From Agapetus fuscipes (Eukaryota > Arthropoda > Insecta > Trichoptera > Glossosomatidae): a stretch of DNA of 64,000 nt. Where the stretch lies: contig OX637332.1 in assembly GCA_951799405.1 (NCBI GenBank), forward strand, positions 4,531,001-4,595,000, read 5' to 3'. A model generated the notes under the pieces. It was not told where the DNA came from. It made no database searches and worked only from the letters and a program-made list of their open reading frames with translations. The position numbers and the translations under genes are program-made. Shown here piece after piece: positions 49,301 through 55,300 of the stretch; position 1 is the first letter of the stretch; each line of letters starts with the position of its first letter.

Positions 49301-52300
49301 TTGATGCTTACGCAAAATTGATTCAGTTCGATGTCATATGAGGGCTGATTGATAATGAAGAATAGTAGTTGACGAATACTTACCACATGCGGCGCTTAGC
49401 GCGTGGCATGTGACATATTATGTATCTGAGTATTGATCAGCATTTTCGGTTGTCCCTGGCCCTTATTATTTACAATAGTTCGGCTCTTTTTTACTTTTAA
49501 AACTATGTCTAAATAACAAAAACATAGCGAATAGAGAACGGGTATAAAAATGGCACTTAATTAATAATCAATTCTAAAATTATTTGATAGGAGCTAAGCC
49601 CGTTTACGAAAGTGTGTTCACTTAAAAAGACACAACTTTTTAATTGCTAAAAATTACTTATTCGCCCTTCATTTAAGTTTTTTTAACAAAGGAAACTTCA
49701 TTTAGAGTTTATGTCATTCGAAAGGAAAATAAAATTAGTAATAGTTGATACATAGTATAATAAACAACATCTAAACTAACAAAACTGTCACAACTGCAAC
49801 GACTTTATTTTAATACAGCTGTACATCAGCATTTTTAGTTCGTCAGAGCCTGTTGAGCGTCGAATCCTAGTTGAAATTGTTTAAATTCTTTATCGACTAC
49901 AATATGTATATATTCCAATATTTTTTCTTTCCCGGCCTGTCAAATAACAAGAATATTAGATAACAAAATGTGTTTTTTCTGGGGTCTTTGACACGAAACA
50001 GAGATTCTAATAATACACCCAGACGAAGGTTATTAATATTGAGCGCTTTTTATAAGCGTGAATGTGTGTTCAAAATAACGTATAAAGTAGGAAGCCGTAA
50101 AACGAAGCAGCAAACACGACTGATAAAAACATTAAATTTGTTTCTTATCAAACGGTCAAAAGCTGGTTTCCATAACCAATATTACGTAACAAAAAATGTG
50201 ATAGGGGTTAATACATCCAGCGATTGGAAAATAAAAAATGTTTTCTTCTGGATAAGATTATTCAAAAGAAACAATAATTATTTACTCGATGTATGTAAGT
50301 GTTTTGAGCTGCATCTTAAAATGTGACATTATCAATTTATAACTTTATTCTGATGTGAATTTTACCGTTAAAAACTGATAAAATGATTTCACCATAAAAG
50401 TTCATTTTCATTTCAAAGCTCGCATGCATATACAACAGAAGAATATTTAGAATTACTGAAGAACTTCTCAAAGACCTCTCTTTTACGACAAATAATTCAA
50501 TGCAGAGAACGACTCGAGAAATTCCCCAGCTTCTCAAAAATCGAGAGAACTTCCGAAATAAAAGGTTAACGATACGTGTAGTTTAGCTATGAATTCTCAC
50601 TTAAAAAATGAAAAAAACCGAGATATCCCAATGTGCGACAAAGAGATTCTGATGTGAACCTTTGCTTGTCCTTATGCCACTCACACTGTCTACCGGGGAG
50701 GTGTATCCTTCACAGGTAAAACGCACGATCGTCGTGAATAAGGCCCTCCGGTGTACCGGAGAGGTCACTGGATAGAATTGATTATTTGTGTCGGTTAACA
50801 TCAAAAGTGGATATATCCAGACTAAGCAATTTTTCACAAATAACACTTTTCTGAAACTGAGTATTGCCATTCAACTAAATTGTTATTTGGACTATATGTG
50901 AGTTTGACGTAGGTAATAAAAGTATTCTACGTTATTTGATTTGATCGATTCGACTTAGTATCCGTGTAAAACATATATATAATTTGGATTTAACTCATTT
51001 TGATATATCGGAATGGATTTAACTAGTTTTGATTAAATTTATTCTTGGATTTAACCAGGTTTGATCTAATCTGTCATTGAATGTCTGTGTCAGGGTTGTC
51101 ACATTTAGGAAGTAAAAAATAAATAAAACTACTCGTTTTGAGTGTTACAAAAAATATTTATTACAATAAAAATCTTAAGACCCCATAGAGCGAATATGTC
51201 CAAAACGGTGTTCTGGGTTTTAAACGTACATTATGTTTACTTTTTTTTTTTAAATCTGTTACTGTCTAATAAAGAATAAAATAAAGAAATGTATAATTTA
51301 CAGATTGACCGTTCCAAAAATGATAAAAGTTATTTGAATTCTGTCAAAATGAACACAAACTTATGAAATATTACGAAATAATGCTATCTGGGTTCAATGA
51401 ATAACATGAATTTGTTGAATGAAAGGATACAAAAAATATTATGAATAGTAAGTTTATAAATCAAACTCAAAATTGACCACATTTTTTTTCGTGATAATGC
51501 ATGTTGATTTAACAAAATATAATAAAAAAACAGCTTCGAAATTTCCATACAATAATTGTATGAAGAAAACGATGCTATAAAACCAGAAGGCAAGCGAATT
51601 CTAATTAAGTATTGAGAAAGTTTTTGACGGGTGAGGTCGCTCTTGGGGAGTTCTCTCACATACACACATGCAGAAACACTTAGATATACTAAAAAGTGTC
51701 TGTGTGTACAATACCAATTTTTTTCATCGACCAGGGTCAAACTAAGGCAGATAAGCTAAAATAAATTAAATATTTTTTCTTTCTTAAAACAAAATATTAT
51801 CGAAAGTTTTGAAGTTAGACCGGTGTTACGACAAAATGTCCATTGACAGAATGTCCCCAGACAGAATGTCCACACGACAAAATGTCCACCGACAAAATAT
51901 CCATCGACAGAATGTCCATCGACATAATGCCCACCTACAAAATGTCCACCAACAAAATGTCCACCAACAAAATGTCTACCTACAAAACGTCCACCGACAC
52001 CAAAGTTGTAAGTGGCAAAGAAATATTATTTTTTTACGAAAAAAAATCTAATAACGGGTGTATTCGTAGATAGTAAAACAGATTGGTGTAATAACTGAGT
52101 TTTTAAAACATTAATTTGGCATGGCGGGCAGTTTGTGGCATCCCTGTTGCAATCATGCATCTTTACAAAACAATCAAGACAAAGCGTGTTGTTTATTTAC
52201 AGATTTTCCTTCAATTGCGCCTTCTTTTTAGATGCTGTACAACTATTACGTTTCCTTGCTTTATCAGGAGTAGTTTTTGGTATTGAATTCATTTCAAAAC

Positions 52301-55300
52301 GACGAACAAATCAAAAGAATAAAAAAAAACTAGAGGAACAACTCGTAACACGACTACCGTTGAATGCAAACTGTCGACCATTTTGAAAAAATGCGCCACC
52401 GTGATTGGCTGTAACGGATGTAGCCGAATTTGAAAAAATGTTCCGAGTGGATGTAGCCGATTTTGATATAAAATCAAATTTCTTACAATAATTACTATGG
52501 TATAACATTGGATTTTCCCATTTCTGAAATAAGTGTTCTATGTAAAACTAAACTTTTAATCGTGTTTTGACAAAAAACGTTTTTTTACCAATTTTGGATT
52601 TAACCAATTCTGATATCCACCGACACATTTATCGATATTGCACCGGGCACACACACCTTCCGGCCTACCTGCGCAGGCAGACCTCTCTGGTAGACAGTAA
52701 CGTGAGTGGCTAGCGTTAAAGAAATGTCTCAAGAAAACGTACTTATCCATTTAGAAACAGATAGCAACTGATTGACGAAATAATTGTGCATTAAATTATC
52801 AAAATGAAATCCTATAATGATTTTAGCAAGATCAGAATACGTAACATAATTTCAAAGTAGAGTATGTTTTTCTCAAGAATTTTCAAGACGCATTAGTAAG
52901 CGAGTTATAACTTATTTCACCTTTTCATTGTTCAAATTATATTTAAAAAAAACACGTAATTTATAATGAACTTCATTATTTTATTCATTAGATTTGGATA
53001 ACATATGTGTATACCAACTATTTAGTATTGAAAACCGGACTTCACACTACTTTAAAAACTAAACTTTTTTTTTTTTTGTTTACAATACTAAGCAGTCGAA
53101 ATAAATCAGTAGTTTAATGGTAAACAAATATTCCCCCGTTTATAAAGAATAATTATTATCTATCAAATATTTGATGGCAAAAGATTTTACTTTCCAGAAT
53201 ACACGATTTTCCAACGGCGTTAATAAACGCCGAAATTTTATGACAAAATATGAGTTAGACAATAAAACTCCTAACAAGTTTGGGTTCAAGACTATGCAAT
53301 TTTATAACACCATAATTATTCTAATAAAATATTTATTTCCATTTTTTAATTCCCAAAACCAAAAGAAAAACTACAAAAAAACCATGCATAAAATCCAATA
53401 CCTACCAAGTTGTAATGTGTTCTATTTACAAGGAAAAAATGATGGGATGGGAAAGAAAATAGACAGATTAAAAGAATATTACAAAATACACTAACTACAT
53501 TTTACGAGTTGGATTAAAACAGTTCGTGTTTTTATTCTATTACGACAATGATTGTAATTTCATCTGTTTAAAAAATATATACGTAAAAAATAAGAAAATA
53601 TGACTGTCAAACAATTAGACCTCGTCTCTAGACCAGAGGCAAACTTTGATTAACTTTTGATTAACTTTGATTAACTTTTTAAATCTAAGCTGCAAAGATA
53701 TGTATCATTTGAGATTCATATTAAATGCATTCCCACAAGCAGACACGCATGATTTCGCGCCCACATGCCGCATGTGGACCTACAGTATAAAAAAACCCAA
53801 TCTCAAATGCACATAAGCCCTGCAACTCTTGCCGACCTTCCCTAAAACAGGGGTGACATTGGCAAAGTAAACCATTTTTTACAGTATGGGTGGTCAGCCT
53901 CATACCAACCTATAAGTCAAGGAATACAATGAATGGAATGCATCATAATTCATAAGAATCATAAGTCAATAAAGAGATATACAATAAAAATATTTTTCTT
54001 CCGACTGTTCTCCTTGACAGTAATTGCCATAAAACTGAACTAGACCTCGTCTCAGGCCTAAGTCTTTTTGGCACCCCCAAATGGCTCTAATGCTCCAACT
54101 ATTTACCTTGTGTTTATCAATATGATGCTGTAACTGTTACTCTGTCGCCATTCCGCTAGGGTAAGCCAGAGCCTCTGCAGAGTTGCCTCCATTATTACCT
54201 ATCCTGACATACCTCTTTAAATTCATTTATATCCATAACCTTTTTCATGCATTTTCTTCTTTAACGCTCACTTTGTATGTTATATTATCACCTATTTATT
54301 TCACATTAGTCGATGCAATCCAGTTTTTGTAAATTTAAGCCAGGATTCCATAAATTACAAAAACGAGGTCCACACGTGAGTGGACATAGACAAAATTGAG
54401 ACGTCACACCGCCGGGAAAAGGCAAATAAATATTTTGTTAATGGTTGCCAAGAACCGTAGTCCCATGCAGGTGAGACGTTTGCCTGCCGAGAAAATAGTT
54501 CTAAATTTAAATTTGTGACGAGTTCCAAACAGATTAAAAAACAATAAATATTAATTGGATTGTTTATAGTACGGGTTTGCCTGAAAACGAGAAACTTTTA
54601 CAACATGCACCGATAAGTTATTGTCATTTTAATGTGCTATACCTTATATTTTTAAAAACATGGCCGAGTAAGTTATCTATATAAATTCGTCGAGTGAATT
54701 AATTTATATTATGTTCTTCGTGTCGTTGTTTACTCGGCCGCCATTTTGAAATATTGCGCAACTACCTATACCGACGCGCTGTAAGCAAATGATTATCTTC
54801 ACACTTCAAGATGTCTTCAAACACGTGAATTCCACCCAGAATGTTAACATTTTCTGTGCGAGTTACAATCAAGATGGTTAAGGTATATTAAAGATACAGT
54901 TCTCGGGCCGACTAAGCCACCCTAATTTTCTTTTTAATAAAATTAAATAAATAAAATGTGAGGCTCAGTGAGTATAAAATTTAGCCAACATATTTTATTT
55001 ACATCGATGTTAGCTACCTAGATACTTATGCGTAACGTTCTTGTACTATTACCATATTAACTAAATGATGACAAATCTGATTTGTTCAGAGTGAAGTGAG
55101 TTGAGGTTCATGTTTTGCAAAATACATCATAGAGAGCTCTAGGAGATGAGCTTAGCCGGGTGATGGGAACCGGAAATGTGAAGAATGGAGGTGTCGGGAA
55201 TTCAAGAACACAATATTACACAATTTACAAATGATAAATACAAAGCATGAGCGTAAACGTAATTCGTTGAAAAATATCCCCGCTTCGAGACGGGAGTCAA

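Noticed and set aside
49970..50326. 118-codon plus-strand ORF
   Set aside because: Lys/Asn/Phe-rich composition expected of AT-rich DNA, no motif, no splice or promoter context. Not supported as a gene.
53171..53494. 107-codon plus-strand ORF
   Set aside because: Same reasons: AT-driven composition with runs of Asn, Lys and Ile and no recognisable domain.
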